DNA of 64,000 nucleotides from Prevotellaceae bacterium UBA2852 (GCA_002350855.1 DEFM01000024.1:15439-79438); one strand, 5' to 3'; positions 45,728 to 54,551 are shown, numbered from the stretch's first letter. Notes: generated by a model from the letters alone, not told the origin. Made by a program: numbers and translations.

Positions 45728-46750
45728 TTACATCTTTATTATTCCACCATGCAGTGCCCCCTTTATATGGCGTGACCTTGTATCACTTTTTGTATTAACA
45801 GCTTTTGATACATAGGACTGGGAGTTATTAGCATTTGCAGAATTGATGGCATCATATGTAAAAGAATAACTATCGGCATCTATATATGTGTCTAAAATCG
45901 CCCCATAACTGTTGAAGGTGTAACTGTATGAATAAGACTCTTTGTCATAATAAGACTCTTTTTCGCCTTCTGGGGAATAATACTCTTCATTCCATTCAAT
46001 TTTTATACCAGAGGGGAGAATCTCTGGTCCATAACCAACTAATCCAACATAGCACATTGGTTCCAAAAGACCGTTGAATAGATCACTGGCAAAATACCCA
46101 TATTGTAAGTATTTGTTATGATAGCTGTCAATGGATGAATTATTATATTCAAACGTAGTTGTTTGGACAATTAGGCTCGATCCATTAACATTTGAACCTT
46201 TTACAACTGATACTATCTTTTTCAAAAGACTATTTTCCCATGTAAATGTAGTGGTAGTAGTTCCATCTGTCCACTTTTGGTCTGTATCATCTTCAATGTA
46301 TTTATATGAATCATTAATTTTCACCATATGACCTTCTTTGTCGTATGTAAATGAAGACGTGCCTTTGCTTTGACTCTTATAATCAATGCTCGCTATTGTC
46401 CTATCATAAGATACACTTGAAATATAGCCCTTCGCATTATATTTTATACTATAATTCGATGTTTCCCTACCATCTTCTCTAACATAAGAAACCTTGTTGG
46501 GTTTATACGTAAAGTCATAGTGGCCCAAATAATTTTTAATGCTCAAGAGCTTACCATCATCGTGGTAAATATAGTTGTAGTCACCTACCGATTTCACACG
46601 CAATCCCAAGTCCTTATCTAACACCCCAACATTAGATAACGCATTATCTGGAAAAGAGTCTGAATCCTTGTCATCGTTACATGAAAACAGAATGACTGAC
46701 ACACACAATGCCATTAAGATGGCACATTGATTTTTACTATTGATTCTCAT
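45728..46750 (-). CDS. Lipoprotein with RHS-like/DUF4595-like beta repeats
   Basis: The start at 46750 gives a lipoprotein signal ending ILFSCNDD. The mature part is a series of short strand-turn-strand units such as YNYIYHDDGKLLSI, YSIKYNAKGYISSVSY, SSFTYDKEGHMVKI and TFEYNNSS, an arrangement seen in DUF4595 lipoproteins of Bacteroidetes and in RHS-type repeats. Function unknown. It lies at the edge of the AT-rich island on the minus strand; no promoter is obvious. A nine-base inverted repeat (AATGCTATG, 46801-46809 with 46831-46839) lies upstream. Confidence 0.75.
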   Translation of the reverse strand: MRINSKNQCAILMALCVSVILFSCNDDKDSDSFPDNALSNVGVLDKDLGLRVKSVGDYNYIYHDDGKLLSIKNYLGHYDFTYKPNKVSYVREDGRETSNYSIKYNAKGYISSVSYDRTIASIDYKSQSKGTSSFTYDKEGHMVKINDSYKYIEDDTDQKWTDGTTTTTFTWENSLLKKIVSVVKGSNVNGSSLIVQTTTFEYNNSSIDSYHNKYLQYGYFASDLFNGLLEPMCYVGLVGYGPEILPSGIKIEWNEEYYSPEGEKESYYDKESYSYSYTFNSYGAILDTYIDADSYSFTYDAINSANANNSQSYVSKAVNTKSDTRSRHIKGALHGGIIKM

Positions 46751-46980
46751 AATACTTAAATAATTTTTATAATGCAAATAATTTTGAGTAAGCTTATAGT
46801 AATGCTATGAGCGCTTCAAATCGATTAGCACATAGCATTTCAGAATGGCATATCTCCCTCTTCCTTCTAACAACTGACATCTTATTATAGTATGGGAAAC
46901 ACGTGGTTGTCACATATTAATCTATCATTCAAATGTCACTCACCTGTCCCTATGGCATTCTATGGCATTCTTCTCTTTAG

Positions 46981-47120
46981 TCATATCTCGTCTAACTTTA
47001 TTTCTATAACTTTTTTATTTCGTTCTTATTTCTTGACTCCGTAGATCCGTGACTCCATCTTACATCTTCCTTCTAACATCTTACATCTCTTTAGTATAGA
47101 AAACTCGGAAATGTTACATA
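46981..47120. repeat. Direct repeat, copy 1, 3' side of the RhuM gene
   Basis: 47065-47120 matches 48271-48326 at 55 of 56 bases (ends GGAAATGTTACATA). The outer part 46981-47030 (TCATATCTCGTCT, TTTATTT, TATAAC, TTTTTAT) is a diverged match of 48148-48200. The RhuM stop codon (47114-47116) lies inside it. A further degenerate piece is at 46857-46900. The gap 46751-47113 holds no gene. Confidence 0.85.
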
Positions 47121-48151
47121 CCACCCTTGCTGCCTTTCTTCTTGGTTTTCTTCTCAATGAGTTTGATAGACTCTAGATAATCCTGTTCTACTGGCGACAA
47201 TGTCTTCACTTGGAATTTCCTGTACTCAATCAGAGCCTTATCCATTGCTTCCTCATGAGATACAGAGCCTGCCCCTATTAATAATTCATCGCCATTGGCA
47301 GACAAGATGTTGTCTAACTGACGAACATAGTCTTCCATATACATAGGTCGATGACGAAGAGCCTGAGTCTCTGCAAAGTCAAAATATCCAGAAACGATGT
47401 TATTCAATATCTTTAGTTCCTCAGCCGTGAGATAATTCTTTGCTATCTTAATATCGTTAATGCAAGGCAATTCACCTTTGAACGATGTCAATCCCATAAA
47501 AGGTTTGTCAGCATCCGCACGATCATAAATCACCTCTGCAGCCGTATGTCCGTGAGCTGCATAGTGCAGTTTGTTCTGCACCATCTTAAAGAACAGTTTC
47601 GAAGCATCCGTGCGAGGGTCATAATCAACACTGGTAGCATAGAGGTCAAGCACCTGTCTGTACATCACCTTCTCAGATGAACGGATGTCACGGATACGAT
47701 CCAACAACTCCTTCCAGTAGCCCCCACCACCAAGATTCTTCAGTCGCTCATCGTCCATCGTGAAGCCCTTGATGATGTATTCCGCCAGCCGCTCTGTAGC
47801 CCACTGACGGAAGCGTGTGCCCACAATAGATTTTACGCGATAACCTACAGAAATGATTACATCGAGGTTATAGAGTGTCACTTCTTGACTCTGTGTCTTC
47901 CCTTCTACAGCACCATGTTGAGTGGTATGTCGGAATTTCCGACATACCTTCTCTCTTTCCAATTCTCCTTCCTTGAAGATGTTAGAGATGTGTTCTGTTA
48001 TCGTTGATCTGCCCTTACCATACAGCTGAGCAATTTGTTCCTGTGTCAGCCATACCGTTTTCTCCTCCAACCTGACATCGAGCCTTATTTTACCATCCTC
48101 TGACTGATAGATGATAATCTCTCCTTTGTTATTTCCTATTTCTTCTTTCAT
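47114..48151 (-). CDS. RhuM family protein
   Basis: A 345-residue protein of the virulence RhuM family. Seen: GEIIIYQSEDGKIRLDVRLE, then TVWLTQEQIAQLYGKGRSTITEHI (a helix-turn-helix type segment), and VTLYNLDVIISVGYRVKS with RFRQWATERL, the family signature. The C-terminal half is helical and ends in a Lys/Gly-rich tail. Function is unknown, though members are frequent in genomic islands beside restriction and toxin genes. The gene, with its leader, is bracketed by 56-base direct repeats; the start and stop codons both lie in repeat sequence. Confidence 0.9.
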   Translation of the reverse strand: MKEEIGNNKGEIIIYQSEDGKIRLDVRLEEKTVWLTQEQIAQLYGKGRSTITEHISNIFKEGELEREKVCRKFRHTTQHGAVEGKTQSQEVTLYNLDVIISVGYRVKSIVGTRFRQWATERLAEYIIKGFTMDDERLKNLGGGGYWKELLDRIRDIRSSEKVMYRQVLDLYATSVDYDPRTDASKLFFKMVQNKLHYAAHGHTAAEVIYDRADADKPFMGLTSFKGELPCINDIKIAKNYLTAEELKILNNIVSGYFDFAETQALRHRPMYMEDYVRQLDNILSANGDELLIGAGSVSHEEAMDKALIEYRKFQVKTLSPVEQDYLESIKLIEKKTKKKGSKGGM

Positions 48152-48326
48152 ATCTCGTCTTCTTTATTTTTATAACGTTTTTATCCGTCTTTTATTCTAG
48201 CGCCTAATGTATAACATCTGAGGTCATAAACCTTGAACCCTGAACCTTGAACCATAAGTGCCATCTTCCTTCTTCCTTCTAACATCTTACATCTCTTTAG
48301 TATAGAAAACTCGGAAATATTACATA
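48148..48326. repeat. Direct repeat, copy 2, 5' side of the RhuM gene
   Basis: Contains the RhuM start codon at one end (TCATATCTCG) and the 56-base block 48271-48326 at the other. A middle part with AACCTTGAACCCTGAACCTT words is not in copy 1. Confidence 0.85.
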
Positions 48327-48359
48327 ATTGTGTCTGGCACAATTGTTATGGATTACGAA

Positions 48360-48965
48360 TCAAAGAACCTGTCCCTGATGATTCATAAAGTCTATTACCC
48401 CTGTCTCAACATAATTTTTAACAAGTTCATAAAAGACAGGATCAAAGAGTACATGTATTGGGGCTAAAGGCTCGTGACTAAATCCATTATCACAATACAA
48501 AAAATTGTACTTCTGATTTTGGGGGTTAAAGACGTACCTTTCTATTTTTTCAGCGTAATCGTATCCTGTATAATCTCCAAACGTCACATATCTTTCGGTT
48601 TCTTTTTCTCCACTATGTTTTGGATATTTGTATAGACCGACAGCCACTTCCAAGCAGTCGTGTAAGAAGACCTTTGCAGCTTCCTTTTTCTCTTGAGCTT
48701 GTAAATTCATTCTATGTTGGATGATGGCATCTTGTGCCTGTTGATTCTGTCTTGCCTTCTCAATATTCTTGTTCCATTCATAGTTTGCCTTCATCCATAA
48801 ACCTATTTGGATTAATAAGAAACAGCCACAACCAATTACGGTCGGCCATCCCCATTCATAATTAAAAAGCGTTAGGTAAAATACCAAGCCAACTGTAAAG
48901 CTAAACACAAGTGGTATAAGAGAATTCTCAACCAATTTTGATATGTCAATATGTATATCAGGCAT
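48360..48965 (-). CDS. Small membrane protein, last gene of the nuclease operon
   Basis: A 201-residue protein with two membrane helices near the N-terminus (IPLVFSFTVGLVFYLTLF and TVIGCGCFLLIQIGLWM), a coiled-coil-like basic/acidic stretch (NIEKARQNQQAQDAI...QAQEKKEAAK) and a soluble C-terminal domain of about 100 residues. I recognise no family. It starts 17 bases after the GIY-YIG gene in the same direction. An inner-membrane partner of a DNA-acting pair is a layout seen in some defence systems, but this is inference. Confidence 0.75.
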   Translation of the reverse strand: MPDIHIDISKLVENSLIPLVFSFTVGLVFYLTLFNYEWGWPTVIGCGCFLLIQIGLWMKANYEWNKNIEKARQNQQAQDAIIQHRMNLQAQEKKEAAKVFLHDCLEVAVGLYKYPKHSGEKETERYVTFGDYTGYDYAEKIERYVFNPQNQKYNFLYCDNGFSHEPLAPIHVLFDPVFYELVKNYVETGVIDFMNHQGQVL

Positions 48966-48982
48966 AAAATAAGATATTATTG

Positions 48983-51454
48983 TTAATCTATTATTATCTC
49001 AGGAAAGAAATCATCCATCCACCCTTTTATCTTTATAGTTTCATAAAGGCTCCTATCTGATTTCCGCATTTCTATGGGTGTTTTGTATTTAGCAGCCAGC
49101 ATCTTACATGTTTCATAGTCAAGGACGCGACGAAGTGGATTAGGATAGAATTCATTTAACCATCCTTCATTTAATGAACGTCTATAAGCACCATGGGATT
49201 TTTTCTGGAACTCAAACTTGTTATTGTATTTCTTTGCCTCTTCTTTACAACTTTCATAATCCCAATCCGATTGAAGTTTTTGACGAGAAAGCCATGTATA
49301 ATCTTCTAACCATCCCATCTCTTGGGCTTTGTCATATGCACCTTTACACATTTTACGGAAATCCTTTCTTGATGTGTATTTGTGTGCTTCTTCGCAACAT
49401 ACTTCTTCTGTCCATTTAGTGGTTTTTTCAATCTTTATCTCCTCACCTCTAAACCAATCGAACTTTTCCAACCACCCTTTGGCTTTTGATAATTTATATA
49501 AATATCCATATTCATCATTCAGTTCTTTTGCGGAATTAAATGATTTAGCAATTTGAAAAACCTTTTCAAATGTCCATTTACCCTGTGCTAAAGCCCCTAT
49601 GGAACCGCTTTTTATTCCTGTTGCAGCCTTATTTAGCATGAAGAACCCAGTTGATTCATAGTGTTTTCGCCAGTAATCTTCGCGTTCCCGTCCTTGTTGT
49701 ATTGTTAAGTTCTCTTCGATTATCTGCATTGGGGGAATGGCACAGTTATTCTTATTTGCGAACTTATGCACTACATCTGAATCGTAATATATGTGTTCTA
49801 AGTCTCTGAAATGCTGACGATACATTAAGGTGCGACCAACATATGCTGCTTTCTGCTCTTGAAACACATAACAATAAACACTGTCAACCTTTGCATCAGA
49901 ATCAGAAAAATCAGGCATCCATGTATAATCAGCTAACCAACCATTTCTTCTTGCAACGTCATAAGCTCCTCCTCCTTTTTTGTTAAATTCACTTCTTGTC
50001 TTGTATTTCTTTGCTTCTGCATAACATGTGTCATAGTTCCATTTCTTATTGTAAGGTTCAATGGGTTCTTTAATAAGCCATGTATACTCTCTTAGCCAAC
50101 CTCTATTTCTGGCAACCATATAATATTCATAAGAATCTGAACGAAAATCATTAAAATATTGATATTTTTTCGCCTCTAACAGACAAGCTTCGTGATTATA
50201 TGGATTTATATGTTTCTCTAACCACGTGTATTCCTCAAGCCAGCCATTGTCTCGAGCTTTCGTATAGGCCGTTATAGAATTTATGCGAAAGTCCATTCGA
50301 GAAGTGTACTTTTGCGCTTCTACGAAACATGTATTATAATTCCACCTTTTCGCATTCTTAGGCTTAATGAACCATGTAAACTCTTTCGTCCAACCACGCC
50401 TGCAAGCAGCTGAATATGCCTGTGGGTTCGCACTATTAAATTCTCCGGAAGTTGTGTACTTGCGAGCTTCCCGCATTACACGTTCTTTCGTCCAATAGTC
50501 ATTAGGCATTTTCTTCCTATCAAGCCATCTATAGTCTTCAAGCCACCCGTTTCTGTGTGCAATTACATAAGCAACTTGGCATTCTTTAGCGAAGAGTCCA
50601 AAGTCCTGGTATAGAAGAGCCGTTTCATAGCATTTATCGCGAGTCCAAATTTTACGTCCTGAATGACTTTTAATTTTTCCACATGTTTCACATCCTTTTC
50701 CTTTTAAATGTGCGCTAGCTCTTTGCCAAAACTCACCATGCTCGGGACAAATGATACATATCTTTTCTGCATTGCCTTTATATTCTGCTTTCGAGTAATC
50801 ATATTTATCGCCATGTACTTGTTTAGCTCGTTTGACAAAGTCAATTGTTCTCATTTTCTTTCGTCCTGCACATATGGGACAACCACTACCACTTAAGTGA
50901 AGTACAGGCTTTTGCCAAAACTCGCCATGCTCCCGACAGATAATACAAACCTCTGTTTTATTATAAATATACTGCACCTTGGAATAATCATATCTATCTC
51001 CATGAATCGCCTTAGCTTTTTTGATAAAGCTATCGTTGTTCATTCTCAAAGCAGTTCTATCGTTACCGCAAATTGGACAGCCAGAACCTTGTATATGAGA
51101 CGTGGGGGATTGATAGAATTCACCATGCACAGGACAAATAATTGAGACCCTTGTTTGGTAGTTCACAAATTTCACCTGAGAATAATCGTACTTGTTGCCG
51201 TGAACTTTTTTAGCATCTTGAAGGAATTGTTCTAGTGACTTGCTGCTTGACGCAGCAATTCTTGCTCTACCACATTTTGTACAACCTTTATTCTGTAAAT
51301 GAATATCGGGTCTTTGCCAGAACTCTCCATGTTCCTTGCAGATAATGCATACTTTAGTTCTATTATCCACATACTCCACCTTGGAATAATCATACTTATC
51401 CCCATGCACCTCTCGGGCTTTCTTGATAAATTCTTCGGTGGTCAGTTTTGCCAT
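48983..51454 (-). CDS. Repeat protein with four zinc ribbons and a GIY-YIG nuclease domain
   Basis: An 823-residue protein. Residues 5-265 hold four units of about 65 residues, each HGDKYDYSKVEY then CxxHGEF then GCxxC (DUF723-like zinc ribbons). Residues 272-513 hold five helical units of 40-50 residues, each with EAKKY, a short acidic helix and a GWLEEYTWL ending. Residues 525-610 form a GIY-YIG domain: VYCYVF (526-531), AYVGR (537-541), Arg550, Glu near 590-592 and Asn608. Four more helical units complete the protein. Both repeat types occur in phage and homing-endonuclease-like proteins. It starts 20 bases after the exonuclease gene stops. The helical repeats probably read DNA or RNA, but no target is known. 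Confidence 0.88.
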   Translation of the reverse strand: MAKLTTEEFIKKAREVHGDKYDYSKVEYVDNRTKVCIICKEHGEFWQRPDIHLQNKGCTKCGRARIAASSSKSLEQFLQDAKKVHGNKYDYSQVKFVNYQTRVSIICPVHGEFYQSPTSHIQGSGCPICGNDRTALRMNNDSFIKKAKAIHGDRYDYSKVQYIYNKTEVCIICREHGEFWQKPVLHLSGSGCPICAGRKKMRTIDFVKRAKQVHGDKYDYSKAEYKGNAEKICIICPEHGEFWQRASAHLKGKGCETCGKIKSHSGRKIWTRDKCYETALLYQDFGLFAKECQVAYVIAHRNGWLEDYRWLDRKKMPNDYWTKERVMREARKYTTSGEFNSANPQAYSAACRRGWTKEFTWFIKPKNAKRWNYNTCFVEAQKYTSRMDFRINSITAYTKARDNGWLEEYTWLEKHINPYNHEACLLEAKKYQYFNDFRSDSYEYYMVARNRGWLREYTWLIKEPIEPYNKKWNYDTCYAEAKKYKTRSEFNKKGGGAYDVARRNGWLADYTWMPDFSDSDAKVDSVYCYVFQEQKAAYVGRTLMYRQHFRDLEHIYYDSDVVHKFANKNNCAIPPMQIIEENLTIQQGREREDYWRKHYESTGFFMLNKAATGIKSGSIGALAQGKWTFEKVFQIAKSFNSAKELNDEYGYLYKLSKAKGWLEKFDWFRGEEIKIEKTTKWTEEVCCEEAHKYTSRKDFRKMCKGAYDKAQEMGWLEDYTWLSRQKLQSDWDYESCKEEAKKYNNKFEFQKKSHGAYRRSLNEGWLNEFYPNPLRRVLDYETCKMLAAKYKTPIEMRKSDRSLYETIKIKGWMDDFFPEIIID

Positions 51455-51474
51455 AATCTGATTATGTAATAATG

Positions 51475-53397
51475 CTAATCCGTTACTTTGGATGTTTCCC
51501 TATAAGCGTAATTCTCCTTTGCAGCAGTTAATTCTTCTTCGCTCAATGGAGCATTGGAATATCTGAAGATGTAGCCGTTATACTGAGGTTTGCCTGCAGA
51601 TAAACATCTTCTGACACCTTCGGCTTGTAAGCCATAGGCCGCTGTGCATTCTGTTATTTTCAGAAATACATTGAGATGATTTCCGTCAAGGTCGAATACA
51701 TATATGGGACGCTTTGCCTCTTTCGTCAATGGTGCTCCTTCGATTTTCTGAATTGGCTGTTCAGTTGTCGCATAGATAAAAATATAGCCATTCAGATTGT
51801 ACGTTATCTTGTCTTGGCGGAGCATGGTTTTGATTGGGCTATCGCCAGCAAAGCCCAACTCGGTTATGATGTCGGAAATGCTCTCATACCTTTTCAAGAA
51901 ATCTCCTTCTTTGGAATAGCAATCAATGAGCCGCTTTCCATAAGTAAAGTCACGATCTATCTTTGTTTGTGGTTCTTCTTCGTGAGCTCGGAAACCATAC
52001 TCGCCTAACCAGCTTTTGTCTAGTGTGGCATTTGCAATCTTCTTCTGTGTTAAAGACGACGCTAATCCTGCGCATTCTTCCAACGTCTTGGTAAAAAGGA
52101 ATTCGCCAGTCGTTCTGGAATATACGTCAATGACGCGTTTTCCATAATAAATATCTGGTTCTAATTTCACTATTGACTCTTCGTGCAGTCTGATTCCATA
52201 ATCGGTGGTCCACAATGTTTTCTCTAAATCCTTTACGGTATTATATGACACATAGATGCCCTTCTCGGCACATTGCCTTATGGTCTTGGTAAACAGAAAC
52301 TCACCTGTTAAGCGAGAATACACGTCAAGTTCCAACATGTTTTGCTCTATATAAGGCTCAAGAGCTACACCTCTTTTGTGGAGGTTAAAATGTATGTCCT
52401 CAACAGATTTTCCAACAGGCTTTCCTTCTTCATTGAAGTATATCTTGCGGAGCACGAAATTGGTAGCGTCGCAGTCCTTAATGGCTTCGTGATAGTCACC
52501 TCCTGTAAATCCAAAATGTTCCGAAATGGTTCCTAATTTTTCGTTTTCTGTAGGCAAGGCAAGTTTTTTAACCATCGCAAGCACATCGCACACAGGATTT
52601 GTCGGCAGAGGGACGTTAACCATTTCGTATGTGGATTTCAGAAAGCGCATGTCAAAAGGTGCATTGTATGCAAAAAGTGGACATGTACCGATAAATTCGG
52701 TAAAAGTATTAACGGCTTCAGCTTTTGATACGCCAGTCTTCTTCAACTTTTCAATATCTAGTCCGTTGACACGCAAAGCGGTAGGTTCTATCACACAATG
52801 TGAAGATGGCTTTATGTAGATACTTCGTGTATCGATGGTTTCTCCTGTCCGAGTGCTGTATTTAACTGCTCCTATTTGAAGAATTTCATGTCCTTGCTGT
52901 GGTGACAATCCAGAAGTCTCTGTATCGAAAACTATGTAGCTCTCATATTTCGACAGATCAGGTATATAAGGCTTAATAGACGAATCAATATATGTGGCGG
53001 ATGAAGAGATTATTTTTACCTCAAAACCTGAAGCTGTTTTAACCTGATGGAAATCATCGGCTTCGGGTGTATCCTTGCTCAACAATCGAGTCAATTCTTC
53101 ATCAGAAATATTGGAATCGACCAATACATTATTTGCATTATCAAGAATTCCTTTCTGTTGAAGCTGCGAAATATAACTTCCTGCTTGTTTATAATCTATT
53201 AGGAAATACCTTTGGATGTCTGCCACCCTACTTTTCTTTGTTTGAATGACATAACGAGCCACATTCTCTAAGGTTGGAGTGTTATCAATACAAACATCTA
53301 AGTTTATCGACTTTTCTTCAACCAGGTATGCACTATGGTCAGTCTCTTCTTTTGGTTCTCCACCAAACAGACCTTTAATAAAATGAATAATCGACAT
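51475..53397 (-). CDS. Winged-helix and DEDDh exonuclease protein with NUMOD1-like repeats
   Basis: A 640-residue protein. Residues 42-93 (VARYVIQTKKSRVADIQRYF...ISQLQQKGIL) resemble the FtsK-gamma winged helix. Residues 153-320 are a DnaQ-type 3'-5' exonuclease with all catalytic residues: Asp158 and Glu160 (FDTETSG), Asp249 (NAPFDMRFL), His303 and Asp308 (HEAIKDCDAT). From about 350 to 625 there are four units that begin LDVYSRLTGEFL, IDVYSRTTGEFL, IDCYSKEGDFL and IYVFDLDGNHL, and mostly end in a Gly-Tyr/Arg strand, like NUMOD1 DNA-binding modules of homing endonucleases. I know of no named family with this order. It heads the three-gene operon. Confidence 0.87.
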   Translation of the reverse strand: MSIIHFIKGLFGGEPKEETDHSAYLVEEKSINLDVCIDNTPTLENVARYVIQTKKSRVADIQRYFLIDYKQAGSYISQLQQKGILDNANNVLVDSNISDEELTRLLSKDTPEADDFHQVKTASGFEVKIISSSATYIDSSIKPYIPDLSKYESYIVFDTETSGLSPQQGHEILQIGAVKYSTRTGETIDTRSIYIKPSSHCVIEPTALRVNGLDIEKLKKTGVSKAEAVNTFTEFIGTCPLFAYNAPFDMRFLKSTYEMVNVPLPTNPVCDVLAMVKKLALPTENEKLGTISEHFGFTGGDYHEAIKDCDATNFVLRKIYFNEEGKPVGKSVEDIHFNLHKRGVALEPYIEQNMLELDVYSRLTGEFLFTKTIRQCAEKGIYVSYNTVKDLEKTLWTTDYGIRLHEESIVKLEPDIYYGKRVIDVYSRTTGEFLFTKTLEECAGLASSLTQKKIANATLDKSWLGEYGFRAHEEEPQTKIDRDFTYGKRLIDCYSKEGDFLKRYESISDIITELGFAGDSPIKTMLRQDKITYNLNGYIFIYATTEQPIQKIEGAPLTKEAKRPIYVFDLDGNHLNVFLKITECTAAYGLQAEGVRRCLSAGKPQYNGYIFRYSNAPLSEEELTAAKENYAYRETSKVTD

Positions 53398-53422
53398 ATA
53401 ATTATCTTTTTTAGTTCAACAG

Positions 53423-53707
53423 TCACAATACTGTCTTTGGTGTTGCTACTTCAATGATTTCCCAATGGCCGCCTTTGTCGGGACCTACACGCTTGATGAT
53501 GCCGTCCGCTTGCATCCTTTTAAAATGCTTGGATACAGCGCTGCGGTTGATGCCGAGACTTTCCTCCATCGGGTTAGAAGTGACTTTGGCATTTCTAATA
53601 ATCATACCCAGAATGGCATCGCGGGGGTTCTGTCCACCTTTTCTGTCTACTATTGTAGTTTTCTGTCCACCTTCCCCTGAAGTTGAGCGAATAAATTGGG
53701 TGGATAG
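53423..53707 (-). pseudogene. C-terminal remnant of a Schlafen-type (AlbA_2) ATPase/regulator
   Basis: The frame is open from 53707 to the stop at 53423 but has no proper start; an ATG at 53605 gives 60 residues. It reads GEGGQKTTIVDRKGGQNPRD, then a winged helix SLGINRSAVSKHFKRMQADG and GPDKGGHWEIIE, the usual ending of AlbA_2-domain putative DNA-binding/helicase proteins. The whole N-terminal part is missing. It overlaps the end of the truncated DUF1016 frame. Confidence 0.7.
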
Positions 53708-54059
53708 TCACCAGTTCGAAATGTGACCAAAACAATTTGGTCGCAAGCTGCGACACAATTTTGGAATCAGGGAACACCTGCGCAAATTGCATCATCCTCC
53801 AAATACTTCGTGGTTCAAACCCTTTCTTCCCATATTCTTCTTGTAATTGTGTCGACACTGCCGACACAATTTGCTTTCCGTATTCAGCACGCTGGTTTCC
53901 AAGCACATCGCGATTGATACGTTCCCCAATATGCCAGTACATCATGGTTTGGGTATAGTTGGCTGTAGCAGCCACCTGACCACGAGCCTGCTCGATAATC
54001 TGGCGCAAATCCTGTATCAGGGATTGTGTATTATATTGTTGTGTCTTTTGAATATCCAT
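53595..54059 (-). pseudogene. Truncated DUF1016 (YhcG-type) nuclease, N-terminal domain only
   Basis: The first 120 residues match the DUF1016 N-terminal helical domain: QARGQVAATANYTQTMMYWHIGERI, EYGKQIVSAVS, FEPRSIWRMMQFAQVFPD and LATKLFWSHF. Normally about 200 more residues with a PDDEXK nuclease follow. Here the match stops after WSHF and the frame runs out through the Schlafen-type remnant to a stop. This looks like a deletion that fused two genes. The N-terminal domain might still be made, since a promoter box (54170-54177) remains. Confidence 0.75.
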
Positions 54060-54169
54060 AATTATTCTTTTCGTTTATACTTCTTTAAACAGTCCGAACG
54101 ATAACTTAAAGCTATAGAAAAAAAACAGGTGTTATCAACTTACATAAACTATCAACTCTCATTATATTG

Positions 54170-54201
54170 CAAAAATACGAATTAATTTCAACATCAATAA
54201 A
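54170..54201 (-). promoter_or_regulatory. Promoter of the truncated DUF1016 gene
   Basis: On the minus strand TTTA (54198-54201), 20 bases, TATTTTTG (54170-54177). Confidence 0.55.
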
Positions 54202-54378
54202 AAATGTGGGGAATTTCTTTGATAATCCCATAAGTTTCGGATAAACTATAGTTCGAGCTTTCCAATATCCTCACACAACGAAAAACACTGTTAATGTTTG
54301 GAGGGAAAAAGAAATAATTAGTGTTTTTGCAAACCGCTGATTTTCAGTGAGTAATTTTGATGGAAACTTTTTGCATTT

Positions 54379-54510
54379 CATCAAACTTTTGATGACGTGG
54401 CATCAATTATTTGATGGCGAAGTATCAAAAAGTTGATGTCGAAGCATCAAATATTTGATATCGAAGCATCAAAACTTTGATTGTTAAGCATCAAAAATTG
54501 GTGCTTTGGG
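54379..54510 (+). repeat. Array of six 22-base palindromic units
   Basis: Six units of exactly 22 bases begin at 54379, 54401, 54423, 54445, 54467 and 54489. Each has a 14-base core of the form ATCAAnnnnnTTGAT (perfect palindrome ATCAAATATTTGAT in unit 4) and an eight-base spacer such as ATCGAAGC or GTCGAAGC; the last unit is degenerate. The array lies about 40 bases upstream of the DUF4254 promoter. No gene is seen in 54060-54733. Confidence 0.85.
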
Positions 54511-54551
54511 GAGCTTTCCGAAAAAGTTTTTTTCGATAATAATGGAATTGT

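Noticed and set aside
46981..48326. Insertion sequence carrying RhuM
   Set aside because: The flanking repeats are direct, not inverted, and there is no transposase or integrase frame; a repeat-bounded cassette is the most that can be said.
54379..54510. CRISPR array
   Set aside because: The 22-base units are contiguous, degenerate and palindromic with no unique spacers, and no cas gene is near.
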